Assembly (NCBI GenBank): GCA_040381555.1
Contig: JBEIHC010000025.1
Coordinates: 1-29,670 of the forward strand
Origin: CANHCC01 sp040381555
GTDB lineage: Bacteria > Bacteroidota > Bacteroidia > J057 > RFSG01
Direction: 5' to 3'
DNA: 29,670 nt
The first letter of the stretch is position 1; the number at the start of each line of letters is the position of its first letter. The notes under the pieces were generated by a model. That model saw only the letters and a list, made by a program, of their open reading frames with translations. It was not told the DNA's origin and searched no databases. Shown here piece by piece: positions 1 through 6,867 of the stretch. Position numbers and translations under genes: made by a program.

Positions 1-609
1 GACTGCTTGGGTTGAACAAATGATAGTCATGCCGATTAGGTGCTGAATGGGGATTGAACTTGCAGGTATATTGCGGCACCGTATCGAGGCAAGACGGGCT
101 ATGAAAAGAAATATGAGCAATTCCACCGTCGTCCCTCGATACAGGCGGCACAATAAAATAATTTATAATACTAATCTGGGTTCGCCGCCTTACTCGGGAT
201 GACTGCTTGGGCTTGAATGCAAGATAGGTCCACAAAAGAAATTGTATAAAATTTCACCGTCGTCCCTCGATACAGGCGGCATAATAAAATAATTTATTAT
301 ACTAATCTGGGTTCGCCGCCTTACTCGGGATGACTGCTTGGGTTGAATGCAAGATAGGTCCCCCAAAGAAATTGTTTGTAATTCCACCGTCGTCTCTCGA
401 TACAGGCGGTACAATAGAATAATTTATAATACTAATCTGGGTTAGCCGCCTTACTCGGGATGACAGCTTGGGGTTGAATGAAAAATAGGTCCCTAAAAGA
501 AATTGTAGAAAACTTCCCCGTCGTCCCTCGATACAGGCGGCACAATAAAATAATTTATTATGCTTATCTGCCTTCGCCGCCTTACTCGGGATGACTGCTT
601 GGGTTGAGG
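1..609. repeat. Tandem array of ~130-bp hairpin-forming repeats
   Basis: A unit of 130-131 bp recurs: the block beginning CCGTCGTCCCTCG starts at 126, 257, 387 and 518, and the partner block TTCGCCGCC starts at 181, 312, 442 and 573. In every unit the two are exactly 55 bp apart. The first block (about GTCGTCCCTCGATACAGG) is an imperfect reverse complement of the second (about GCCGCCTTACTCGGGATGAC), so each unit can fold into a ~20-bp stem with an AT-rich loop. Bases 1-16 match the trailing part of a unit, so the array continues leftward. Bases 70-90 look like a degenerate inverted half. Open frames on the minus strand here repeat with the unit and are not genes. Bases 610-770 show no gene or clear promoter. 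Confidence 0.85.
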
Positions 610-770
610 CCAATAGGTAAATTTCACCCAAAGGAGAGCGAATTGATTCGGATTGAGCCTGCTTTTATTTTTTTTCAATGCGAAACTAAAATCAAAGTAT
701 TGAATTAAATCAAGTGTAAATGGGTTATTACTCAGTTCAACTTATCAATTAACCCTTATTAGCCCTTTTT

Positions 771-1118
771 ATGATGCATCAAATTGTCCTTTTATCCCAA
801 GTCATTGTCGCCCTGTCTGTGGGGTTTGTCTGGATATTTCGTTTTGATAACATTGTCAAAGAATTTAATGAATATGGCATCAACACGCTCACTCGAAGTC
901 TGGTGGGTTCTAGTAAAATAGCCTTATCCACGCTTCTGATTGCTGGAATTTGGTATCCTGCTTTAGTGCCCATTCCTGCTCTAATGATGGCTTTTCTGAT
1001 GGCATCTGCCCAGTATTTTCATTTTAAAAATAATAATCCCTTGCAGAAGCGATTGCCCTCTTTTGTTTTGCTTCTTCTAAGTCTTTTTATTGCAGCGGTT
1101 TCCTATAATCTGATTTAA
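771..1118 (+). CDS. DoxX-like small integral membrane protein
   Basis: A 115-aa protein with four predicted hydrophobic segments (about residues 5-24, 48-66, 68-84 and 95-114). It has the short charged loop after helix 1 (FxxxxxEFNEYG) seen in DoxX-like/DUF proteins of about 115-120 aa. Such proteins are small membrane proteins of mostly unknown role; some DoxX members are linked to redox or sulfur metabolism. The gene is followed after one base by a second protein of the same fold and then by a dehydrogenase, so the three probably form one transcript. The start is ATG ATG; either ATG could be used. Function beyond family is not visible. Confidence 0.7.
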   Translation: MMHQIVLLSQVIVALSVGFVWIFRFDNIVKEFNEYGINTLTRSLVGSSKIALSTLLIAGIWYPALVPIPALMMAFLMASAQYFHFKNNNPLQKRLPSFVLLLLSLFIAAVSYNLI

Positions 1119-1119
1119 A

Positions 1120-1479
1120 TTGAACCTTCTCAGCATTCTGATTCTACTCTCCGGTGTTTCATTTTTAGGGTATGGAATTCATTATTTTCGGTCGAATGAA
1201 ATGAAGGAAGAATTCAAACGATTTGGCCTGGAAAAAGCAGGAGCGCTTACCGCCATCTTAGAGCTATTGGGAGGTGTAGGTCTTCTGATCGGATTAAAAC
1301 TCTTCCCTATTTTACTGGTATCTGCTGGGGGATTGACCCTTTTGATGTTACTGGGTGTTATTGTGCGGATAAAAGTAAAAGATTCTCTTTGGGTGACCAT
1401 GCCTGCACTTTTTTTTATGCTATTAAATGCCAGTATTTTCTTTCTATCTCTGACTAATTCTTCTGAAATTCTTCCTTAA
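1120..1479 (+). CDS. DoxX-like small integral membrane protein (paralogue of upstream gene)
   Basis: A 119-aa membrane protein with the DoxX-like pattern clearer than in its neighbour: the MKEEFKRFGL loop, then LTAILELLGGVGLLIG, a third helix ending in VRIKVKDS, and a fourth helix. The start must be TTG at 1120, one base after the upstream stop, because the next ATG (1201) would remove helix 1. That spacing implies translational coupling. The two neighbours share the E-F-x-x-[FY]-G signature and four-helix layout, so they look like an old tandem duplication. It ends two bases before the SDR gene. Biochemical role unknown. Confidence 0.7.
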   Translation: MNLLSILILLSGVSFLGYGIHYFRSNEMKEEFKRFGLEKAGALTAILELLGGVGLLIGLKLFPILLVSAGGLTLLMLLGVIVRIKVKDSLWVTMPALFFMLLNASIFFLSLTNSSEILP

Positions 1480-1481
1480 TC

Positions 1482-2180
1482 ATGCATCCGTATTTAATAA
1501 TTGGCGCTTCCAGCGGTATAGGCCTTGAGCTCGCACATCAACTGGCTGAGGCGGGACATTCTGTTATCGGCACTTACAATACTCACAAACCGGAAACTTC
1601 TCATTCCCTCATTGAGTATCATCATTTGAATGTTCTAGATCATTCTGCTTCCCTAGATTTTTTGCCGGATGCATTATCTGGTTTTGCTTATTGTCCGGGT
1701 AGTATTACACTTCGCCCATTTGAAAGAATTAAGCTCGAGGATTTTGAGGCGGACTTTCAATTACAGGTGATGGGGGCAATAAGAGTATTGCAACTCATTA
1801 TGCCCCGATTGAAAAAATCCACTGATGCTTCCATTGTTTTATTTTCTACTTTGGCCGTTCAAACGGGTTTGCCTTTTCACTCTCAAGTATCCACTTCAAA
1901 AGGAGCCCTTGAAGGATTAAGCAGAGCCTTGGCAGCGGAATATGCTCCCAAAATTCGGGTAAATTGTATTGCCCCCTCTTTAACAGATACTCCTTTAGCC
2001 GCTTCCTTATTGAATACCGAACAAAAGCGAGAGGCAAATACTCAGCGTCATCCCCTCAAACGCATTGGCACGGCAAGCGACATTGCACATCTTGCAGCGT
2101 TTTTACTCTCCGAGAAATCCTCCTGGATTACGGGACAAATTTTTCCGGTAGATGGAGGAATGTCGGCACTGAGGGTGTGA
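1482..2180 (+). CDS. Short-chain dehydrogenase/reductase family protein lacking the catalytic Tyr
   Basis: A 232-aa classical SDR by fold. It has the nucleotide-binding GASSGIG (residues 8-14), a strand-4 region where the usual NNAG is replaced by YCPGS (70-74), and the helix after the active site (SKGALEGLSRALAAEYAPKI). It also has the NCIAPSLTDTPLA loop and the C-terminal SSWITGQIFPVDGG. In the YxxxK position it reads V136-S-T-S-K140, so the catalytic Tyr is Val; the catalytic Ser position aligns best with T123, next to S122. Full length argues against decay. I recall similar 'YCPGSI' SDR-like proteins near photolyase genes in Bacteroidota, but no photolyase is in this window. It may bind a dinucleotide without normal SDR chemistry. 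It probably shares a transcript with the two DoxX-like genes. Confidence 0.85.
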   Translation: MHPYLIIGASSGIGLELAHQLAEAGHSVIGTYNTHKPETSHSLIEYHHLNVLDHSASLDFLPDALSGFAYCPGSITLRPFERIKLEDFEADFQLQVMGAIRVLQLIMPRLKKSTDASIVLFSTLAVQTGLPFHSQVSTSKGALEGLSRALAAEYAPKIRVNCIAPSLTDTPLAASLLNTEQKREANTQRHPLKRIGTASDIAHLAAFLLSEKSSWITGQIFPVDGGMSALRV

Positions 2181-2337
2181 AAGATTGCTTGACCCCTAAA
2201 AATTCGAATAGATAATTTGCTTTAGGTTGAAAGTAAAATTCTGTTTGGCTTAGATTCCCTTCTCAGCTAAAAAAGATGCTATTACCTCCTATAGAAATGG
2301 TTGCTGCTTTAATTGTCTGTTTTTGCCAATTTTATTT

Positions 2338-2477
2338 TATACCCTATAGGGTTCTTTTTGGGGTTTATTTTGTTATTTATACCCGAAAAGGTATATTTTA
2401 TTCGATTTTATAATTTTTATACCCTATATGGTATAAAAAACTCAATTTTTCAGTATATTTACACCCTAAAAGGTATA
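2338..2477 (+). promoter_or_regulatory. Four operator-like palindromes upstream of hipB
   Basis: Four 18-bp sites fit the palindrome TATACCCnnnnnGGTATA: 2338-2355 (right half degenerate, GGGTTC), 2378-2395 (perfect halves), 2418-2435 (perfect halves) and 2460-2477 (left half TACACC). Start-to-start spacings are 40, 40 and 42 bp, close to four helical turns each, so bound dimers would lie on one face of the DNA. The last site ends four bases before the hipB ATG, and its AAAAGG may double as the ribosome-binding region. E. coli HipB binds comparable inverted repeats (TATCC-N8-GGATA). The rest of the gap from the SDR gene, 2181-2337, shows nothing recognisable. Confidence 0.75.
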
Positions 2478-2481
2478 AAAA

Positions 2482-2694
2482 ATGAGTTTATCATCTTTTG
2501 TAAAAAAGAAAAGGGGCACAACTGGTCTTACACAGCCAGAATTAGCGGAGAAGGCAGGCGTGGGGTTAAGGTTTATCAGGGAATTAGAACAAGGCAAGGA
2601 AACCCTAAGGCTCGATAAGGTGAATCAGGTATTAAAACTGTTTGGATACGAAGTTGGCCCGATAAAAATAGAACAAGTATTCACAGATCTTTAA
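2482..2694 (+). CDS. hipB: HipB-like XRE-family antitoxin/repressor
   Basis: A 70-aa protein consisting of one XRE/HTH_3 domain: GLTQPELAEKAGV with a recognition helix around GLRFIRELEQGK, then DKVNQVLKLFGYEV. Members of this family next to hipA-type kinases act as DNA-binding antitoxins that repress their own operon. The array of palindromes directly upstream supports autorepression. The hipS start follows ten bases after its stop. It is short for a HipB (E. coli 88 aa) but carries the whole HTH. A larger frame overlapping its start in another phase (2313-2618) runs through the operators and is not coding. Confidence 0.85.
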   Translation: MSLSSFVKKKRGTTGLTQPELAEKAGVGLRFIRELEQGKETLRLDKVNQVLKLFGYEVGPIKIEQVFTDL

Positions 2695-2704
2695 GGACCC
2701 TAAG

Positions 2705-3034
2705 ATGAGAAGGGCTGAAATAAAAATGCACAATGAATTGGCTGGTTGGTTAAGTCAAGATGAGAATGGGTATCATTTTCAATATGCGCCTACCTACCTT
2801 AACAAGGATACAGTCGAACCGATTAGTCTCACGCTCCCCATTCAAGAAAAAGAATTTAGCAGTAAGACTTTATTTTCATTTTTTGATGGATTAATTCCTG
2901 AAGGTTGGCTGTTACATATTGCAGAAAAAAATTGGAAGCTTAATCCTAGAGACCGGATGGAATTGCTGCTCGCCTGTTGTAGAGATTGTATTGGTGCTGT
3001 GAGCGTTCACCCAATAATAGAAAAGGAAGAATGA
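2705..3034 (+). CDS. hipS: HipS-like protein (HipA N-terminal subdomain 1 as a separate polypeptide)
   Basis: A 109-aa protein matching only the N-terminal Couple_hipA region of HipA: hydrophobic start with AGWLSQ, PISLTLPIQEKEF at about 39-51, FFDGLIPEGW at about 59-68, then the DRMELLLACCRDCIGAVSV segment at about 83-101. In the tripartite HipBST system of enteropathogenic E. coli the equivalent protein HipS, rather than HipB, neutralises the kinase HipT. Size and gene order here match that layout. The stop overlaps the hipT start as ATGA (3031-3034), so the two are translationally coupled. A second in-frame ATG at 2726 is a possible start. Antitoxin function is inferred from family, not shown. 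Confidence 0.8.
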   Translation: MRRAEIKMHNELAGWLSQDENGYHFQYAPTYLNKDTVEPISLTLPIQEKEFSSKTLFSFFDGLIPEGWLLHIAEKNWKLNPRDRMELLLACCRDCIGAVSVHPIIEKEE

Positions 3035-3978
3035 ATACAAGATGCTTATTTTGTTATCAATTCCTGAGTGAAAATGATTTGGATTTTCACTCAAGCTGTA
3101 GTAAAAAAATATTTGATGTCCCCATTGCACCTGTTTTTCCGTATTCGGAAGAAAATATAGGGGAATTGGCCGCCCAGTTAATTCAGTCACAAATAGCAGT
3201 GACGGGGGTACAGCCAAAGTTATCCTTGCACCTAACACCGGCAGAGCATCCCAACTTACCCAAGAGATTTACTATTGTTGGTTTATGGGGTGGATATATT
3301 CTTAAACCACCCTCCCTGCATTACCAACATTTGCCTGAAGTGGAAGATCTGACAATGCATTTGGCTCACCTAGCTAAAATTAAAGTAGTGCCGCATAGTT
3401 TAATGCGATTAGAATCTGGTACTCTTTCATTTATAACCAAACGGATAGATCGAGTTAAAAAAAAGAAACTCCATATGGAAGATATGTGTCAGCTGACAGA
3501 TAGACTTACAGAGGACAAATACCGAGGATCATATGAACAAGTGGCTAAGTCCATTATGAAATTCTCTGTTAATCCAGTTTTGGATGTCATTAATTTTTTT
3601 GAATTGGTTTTATTTTCCTTTCTCACCGGCAATGCAGATATGCATCTAAAGAATTTTTCTTTGATTTATATGCCTGATATTGGTCCTGTTCTTTCGCCTG
3701 CTTATGACCTTGTTGCAACAGCCCTGGTAAATCCTGCTGATGACGAAGATCTGGCACTTACATTAAATGGGAAAAAGAATAAAATTAACCGCAATGATTT
3801 TATAACGGCATTTACAACCCTACAATTGGATGCCAAACAACAAGCGAACATTTTTAATAAAATGGAAAAAGTAAAATTAACCTGGTTTGATTTTATTGAA
3901 ATGAGTTTTTTGAATGATGAAATGAAAACTGCCTATAAAAACTTATTGCAAAGCAGATTTTATAGGATTTATTCATAA
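3031..3978 (+). CDS. hipT: HipT/HipA-type serine/threonine kinase toxin
   Basis: A 315-aa HipA-C kinase without the N-terminal HipA subdomain. It opens with a CLFC...H..C cluster (C5, C8, H20, C23) common in Bacteroidota HipA-C proteins. Next come the nucleotide loop TGVQPKLSL (58-66), the ATP-site Lys in YILKP (K92), and MEDMCQLT (149-156). The catalytic loop is GNADMHLKN (200-208; D203, N208), with metal-binding D226 in AYDL. HipA/HipT enzymes phosphorylate aminoacyl-tRNA synthetases (GltX for HipA, TrpS for HipT) and induce growth arrest; the target here is unknown. The start is placed at 3031, after AAAAGGAAG, rather than at 2986, because it gives the ATGA overlap with hipS. The segment equivalent to the Ser autophosphorylation motif reads A56-V-T58. 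Confidence 0.85.
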   Translation: MNTRCLFCYQFLSENDLDFHSSCSKKIFDVPIAPVFPYSEENIGELAAQLIQSQIAVTGVQPKLSLHLTPAEHPNLPKRFTIVGLWGGYILKPPSLHYQHLPEVEDLTMHLAHLAKIKVVPHSLMRLESGTLSFITKRIDRVKKKKLHMEDMCQLTDRLTEDKYRGSYEQVAKSIMKFSVNPVLDVINFFELVLFSFLTGNADMHLKNFSLIYMPDIGPVLSPAYDLVATALVNPADDEDLALTLNGKKNKINRNDFITAFTTLQLDAKQQANIFNKMEKVKLTWFDFIEMSFLNDEMKTAYKNLLQSRFYRIYS

Positions 3979-4044
3979 TACTTATATTTTCATTGGCTTA
4001 TTCGGATATTCATTGAAGAATCTGCCTTTTATACTGTCTGCCCC

Positions 4045-4067
4045 GGGGCACCCACAAGGGGAGCCCC
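4045..4067. repeat. Short GC-rich palindromic repeat
   Basis: GGGGCACCC-ACAA-GGGGAGCCCC is an imperfect inverted repeat in otherwise AT-rich DNA. It resembles the widespread dispersed palindromes of the type GGGC-ACCCACAAGGG-GCCCCTAC found between genes in Bacteroidota and cyanobacteria. It lies in the gap after hipT and could also act as a weak transcription-end hairpin. No coding sequence is seen between 3979 and 4385; that gap holds this palindrome and the 37-bp repeats listed separately. Confidence 0.5.
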
Positions 4068-4153
4068 TACAGGCATTTCGGAAATAGTGGAATCAATTAT
4101 TTATCAATTTATTTTATTAATAATTGCAGATTATGCCTTTCATATTGTCCTGA

Positions 4154-4263
4154 AGGGACATTTTCCTTTTGTGGGGGGCTTTAGCCCCACAGGGACATTT
4201 TCCTTTTGTGGGGGGCTTTAGCCCCACAAGGACATTTTCCTTTATGGGGGGCTTTAGCCCTTC
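4154..4263. repeat. Three tandem 37-bp repeats with a GGGGCTTTAGCCCC hairpin
   Basis: Two identical 37-bp units (4154-4190 and 4191-4227) and a third diverged unit (4228-4263) each contain GGGACATTTTCC followed by GGGGGGCTTTAGCCCC. The latter is a perfect hairpin core (GGGGC-TTTA-GCCCC). A leader, TTGTCCTGAAGGGAC, at 4145-4159 is itself a small GTCC/GGAC hairpin. No spacers separate the units, so this is not a CRISPR array. Confidence 0.85.
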
Positions 4264-4352
4264 ACCCACCTGTAATCGCCAAAAATAGAATTAATCGAGT
4301 TATTAATTTTTAATTTATTTTTTTGATTATTGCGTATTCCACCCCACACATT

Positions 4353-4396
4353 GTCCTGAAGGGACATTTTCCTTTATGGGGGGCTTTAGCCCCACA
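4353..4396. repeat. Solitary copy of the 37-bp hairpin repeat overlapping the radical SAM gene end
   Basis: The leader GTCCTGAAGGGAC and the whole 37-bp unit recur here 90 bp after the tandem cluster, in the same orientation. It overlaps the 3' end of the minus-strand radical SAM gene: the last codons (Val-Trp-Gly) and the TAA stop at 4386-4388 lie inside the hairpin part of the repeat. Confidence 0.85.
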
Positions 4397-5411
4397 CTTT
4401 AGTTCCTTCCGTACAATTCCGACAAATATCTATTTCCTGCCGGCCTTTAATAATTTGTTTGCGGAAAGTATCGTAGGCTTTATTTCTCCAAATGGAGCGA
4501 AACGATTGTTCTGGCATTTTACCCATTTCGTGTTGGGCATCTTTATCGAAGCAACAGGGGAGCACTCTGCCATCCCAAGTAATTTCAGCTCCTTGCCATA
4601 ATTTCCAGCAATGATTCAGTAAATTATTTTTAATCTCGTATTTACCCGTCTTAGGATTTAATCGATATCGGGAATACTGATCTAACATCGGAATTAATTC
4701 GCTGCCCTGTTCATAATCATAAATCTGAGCGGTCTTGAGTGCCACCTTGTCCACCCCAATTTCTTTTCCGAGGCGCTGCACTTCTTCAATTTCATGTTCG
4801 TTGGGTTTTACTACGAGGAACTGAAAAACAATAACTGGGGTAGGGGAGTTCAGTTCTTTCTTCCATTTCACGATGTTGCGCGCTCCTTCTAATACCTTTT
4901 CTAATTTACCCCCAATACGATAGGAGGAATAAGTTTCCTGGGTAGTTCCGTCGATTGAAATTAAAATTCTACTTAATCCACTCTCTACTGTTCTGCGAGC
5001 ATTTTCTTCAGTAAGATAATGCGCATTAGTACTGGTGGCAGTATAAATTTTTTTGGAAGCAGCATATTCGACCATATCCAGAAATCCGGGATTCAAATAG
5101 GGTTCTCCTTGGAAATACAGAATGAGGTATATTAAGTCTTTATGTACTTCATCTACAAATTGTTTAAAGTTATCCTCTTGTAGCATTCCGGTGGGTCGGG
5201 TAAAGGAACGCAAACCAGAGGGACATTCGGGGCAACGCAAATTGCAATAGGTGGTAGGTTCTATTCCAAGGGTAGCGGGCATTCCCCAATGAATGGATTT
5301 TTTCTGAAAGCGGGATAAATAGTAAGAAGAGGTAAGCTTTCCGTAATTGAAGAGCTTACGCATACTCATGGTTTTGATTAAATTCAGGCTATCCTGCCAG
5401 GTAGTAAACAT
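4386..5411 (-). CDS. Radical SAM protein with SPASM-type C-terminal cluster
   Basis: A 341-aa radical SAM enzyme. The CNLRCPEC motif (C56, C60, C63) provides the CX3CX2C ligands for the SAM-cleaving [4Fe-4S] cluster. FQGEPYLNP (100-108) is the GGEP-like SAM-binding motif, and SIDG (152-155) lies on a core strand. The C-terminal region has C268, C286-C287, C330 and C333, the pattern of a SPASM/twitch auxiliary cluster. SPASM enzymes modify peptides or act as sulfatase-type maturases; no precursor peptide gene or partner is seen nearby, so the substrate is unknown. It follows mgtE on the same strand after 19 bases and is probably cotranscribed. Its stop codon lies within a dispersed repeat, so the C-terminus may have been trimmed or replaced. 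Confidence 0.85.
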   Translation of the reverse strand: MFTTWQDSLNLIKTMSMRKLFNYGKLTSSYYLSRFQKKSIHWGMPATLGIEPTTYCNLRCPECPSGLRSFTRPTGMLQEDNFKQFVDEVHKDLIYLILYFQGEPYLNPGFLDMVEYAASKKIYTATSTNAHYLTEENARRTVESGLSRILISIDGTTQETYSSYRIGGKLEKVLEGARNIVKWKKELNSPTPVIVFQFLVVKPNEHEIEEVQRLGKEIGVDKVALKTAQIYDYEQGSELIPMLDQYSRYRLNPKTGKYEIKNNLLNHCWKLWQGAEITWDGRVLPCCFDKDAQHEMGKMPEQSFRSIWRNKAYDTFRKQIIKGRQEIDICRNCTEGTKVWG

Positions 5412-5430
5412 AATTATTATTAAACAAGAA

Positions 5431-6780
5431 TTATAAGATTATCCAGGAAGTAAGACTTAATAAAATCGTAAAACCCAGAATATCGGTTAATGCAGTTATG
5501 AAAATGGAAGAGGCCAAAGCAGGATCTACTCCCAATTGATTTAAGAGTAAGGGTATTGCCGAGCCTGCTAATCCAGAGATAAGCAAATTGAGGGTCATGG
5601 CAAGGAATACGACTACGCCCAACAAAATATTCCCATCGGAAAGATAAGCAAATAGGGAAATAGATAAGCCAATAACCAAACCAATGGAAAGACCCACCAA
5701 TACTTCTTTGAGTACGATTTCCATGATTTTATCTTTTGGCACCTTCTCAACTGAAATCCTACGCAGCGTTACTGCCAAGGTTTGGGTAGCTCCGTTTCCG
5801 GCAACGCCTGCAATTATGGGCATATAGGCAACGATGATGCTGATTTGTTCAATGATATTATTAAAAGAGAAAATCACGAAGCCGGCGATTGAAGCTGTTA
5901 GGAGATTCAACATAAGCCAAGGTATACGAGAAGCAACGGAATTATACCAGCCACCGGTTAGTCGGGCATCTTCCGAAACCCCCGCAATTTTAAGAATGTC
6001 TTCGGTTGTTTCTTCCTCCATTACATCCATCACATCATCGAAGGTAATTCGTCCCAATAATTTCATGGATTGATCTACAACTGGTAAGGAGGCGAGGTTG
6101 TATTTCGAAAATACACGCGCTACCTCTTCCTGATCTGTATCGGCGGTTACATACACCGATTTTTGTTCTGTAATTTCTGAAAGTTGCGCAAAGGGTTTGG
6201 CACGAATTAAATTTTTAAGGGACACCACTCCTTTAAGTTTATGCTCTTCATCAACAATATAAATATAGTAGAAGTCGTCCACCTCATCGGATCTGCGGAC
6301 AATTTCCTCCATGGCTTCTCTCCGATTGAATTTTTCAGAGATTGCCATAATCTCCTTACTCATCAATCCTCCGGCGCTGTCTTCCGGATAGGCCATGAGT
6401 TGTCGAATGTCTGCCGCATCCTCTTCATCCACATTCCGAAGTAAGCTATCCTGCTCGGTTTCTGGTAGGAGGGAAACTAAGTCAGTGGCATCATCTGAAT
6501 CAAGTTCGGAGATAATGGCCTTGCTTTGTTCTGCTGTTAGAAATTCAAAGAGCTCTTCCGGATGAGACTCTGGGTCCATTTCAGAAAGTGCATCCGCCGC
6601 CTTTTCATTATCCATAGAGGTAATGAGGGCCACCCGCTCTTCATTTTCCAATTCCTCGAGGATGAGGGCTAAATCGGAGGCATGCAATTCTTCCAGGGCC
6701 GCTTTCAAGGCATCCTTTTCCCCATTTTTTAAGAAATGTAGGAGTTGGTTTTCTATCGCCTGGAGGTTTTCCGGAATCAT
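5431..6780 (-). CDS. mgtE: Magnesium transporter MgtE
   Basis: A 449-aa protein with the complete MgtE layout. There is an acidic N-terminal helical domain (about 1-130), the linker YPEDSAGGLMS (131-141), and two CBS domains (about 142-262; e.g. VVSLKNLIRA, LGRITFDDVMDVM). Five transmembrane helices follow (about 285-449). The pore-lining AGVAGNGATQT (324-334) and the conserved Asp of TALTDILGF (D433) are present. The family forms homodimeric Mg2+ channels in the inner membrane that close when Mg2+ binds the N and CBS domains. Length is normal. It leads a two-gene operon with the radical SAM gene and diverges from the Wzz-like gene. Confidence 0.95.
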   Translation of the reverse strand: MIPENLQAIENQLLHFLKNGEKDALKAALEELHASDLALILEELENEERVALITSMDNEKAADALSEMDPESHPEELFEFLTAEQSKAIISELDSDDATDLVSLLPETEQDSLLRNVDEEDAADIRQLMAYPEDSAGGLMSKEIMAISEKFNRREAMEEIVRRSDEVDDFYYIYIVDEEHKLKGVVSLKNLIRAKPFAQLSEITEQKSVYVTADTDQEEVARVFSKYNLASLPVVDQSMKLLGRITFDDVMDVMEEETTEDILKIAGVSEDARLTGGWYNSVASRIPWLMLNLLTASIAGFVIFSFNNIIEQISIIVAYMPIIAGVAGNGATQTLAVTLRRISVEKVPKDKIMEIVLKEVLVGLSIGLVIGLSISLFAYLSDGNILLGVVVFLAMTLNLLISGLAGSAIPLLLNQLGVDPALASSIFITALTDILGFTILLSLTSWIIL

Positions 6781-6784
6781 AGCC

Positions 6785-6792
6785 CGAAATTA
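6785..6792 (-). promoter_or_regulatory. Possible -7 element (TAATTTCG) for mgtE
   Basis: On the minus strand TAATTTCG differs from TAnnTTTG at one base and stands exactly four bases before the mgtE ATG, the same distance as in three other genes here. No TTG-type -33 element is visible, so the call is weak on its own. Confidence 0.3.
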
Positions 6793-6817
6793 CCACTTAA
6801 TCCCCGTTTTTCCCCGC

Positions 6818-6851
6818 TTTCTGTCACGCTATCTATTTTTATGTAATTTTG
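6818..6851 (+). promoter_or_regulatory. Bacteroidota-type promoter for the Wzz-like gene
   Basis: TAATTTTG (6844-6851) is a perfect TAnnTTTG -7 element. TTTCTG at 6818-6823 is a candidate -33 element 20 bases upstream. The start codon is 16 bases downstream, in the 87-bp divergent gap with mgtE. Confidence 0.55.
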
Positions 6852-6867
6852 CCCTTCAAATTCAGAC

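Noticed and set aside
1..609. Possible CRISPR array
   Set aside because: The repeats are contiguous 130-bp units without unique spacers of uniform length, and no cas genes are present. The same applies to the 37-bp repeats at 4154-4263.
190..678. Three open frames on the minus strand with similar protein sequences
   Set aside because: They repeat with the 130-bp hairpin unit and their similarity follows the DNA repeat; no ribosome site or family match.
1482..2180. SDR gene as a pseudogene because the active-site Tyr is missing
   Set aside because: The frame is intact and full length, and other motifs are well kept, so specialised function is likelier than decay.
2313..2618. Open frame of 101 codons overlapping the hip operators and hipB
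   Set aside because: It runs through the operator palindromes and is out of phase with the clear HTH protein.
2705..3978. A frameshifted or broken hipA gene
   Set aside because: The two parts overlap as ATGA with a ribosome-binding sequence, the second has its own N-terminal Cys/His cluster, and the split falls where the known HipBST system is split.
4323..4601. Open frame of 92 codons on the plus strand
   Set aside because: It begins in a dispersed repeat and is antisense to the well-supported radical SAM C-terminus.
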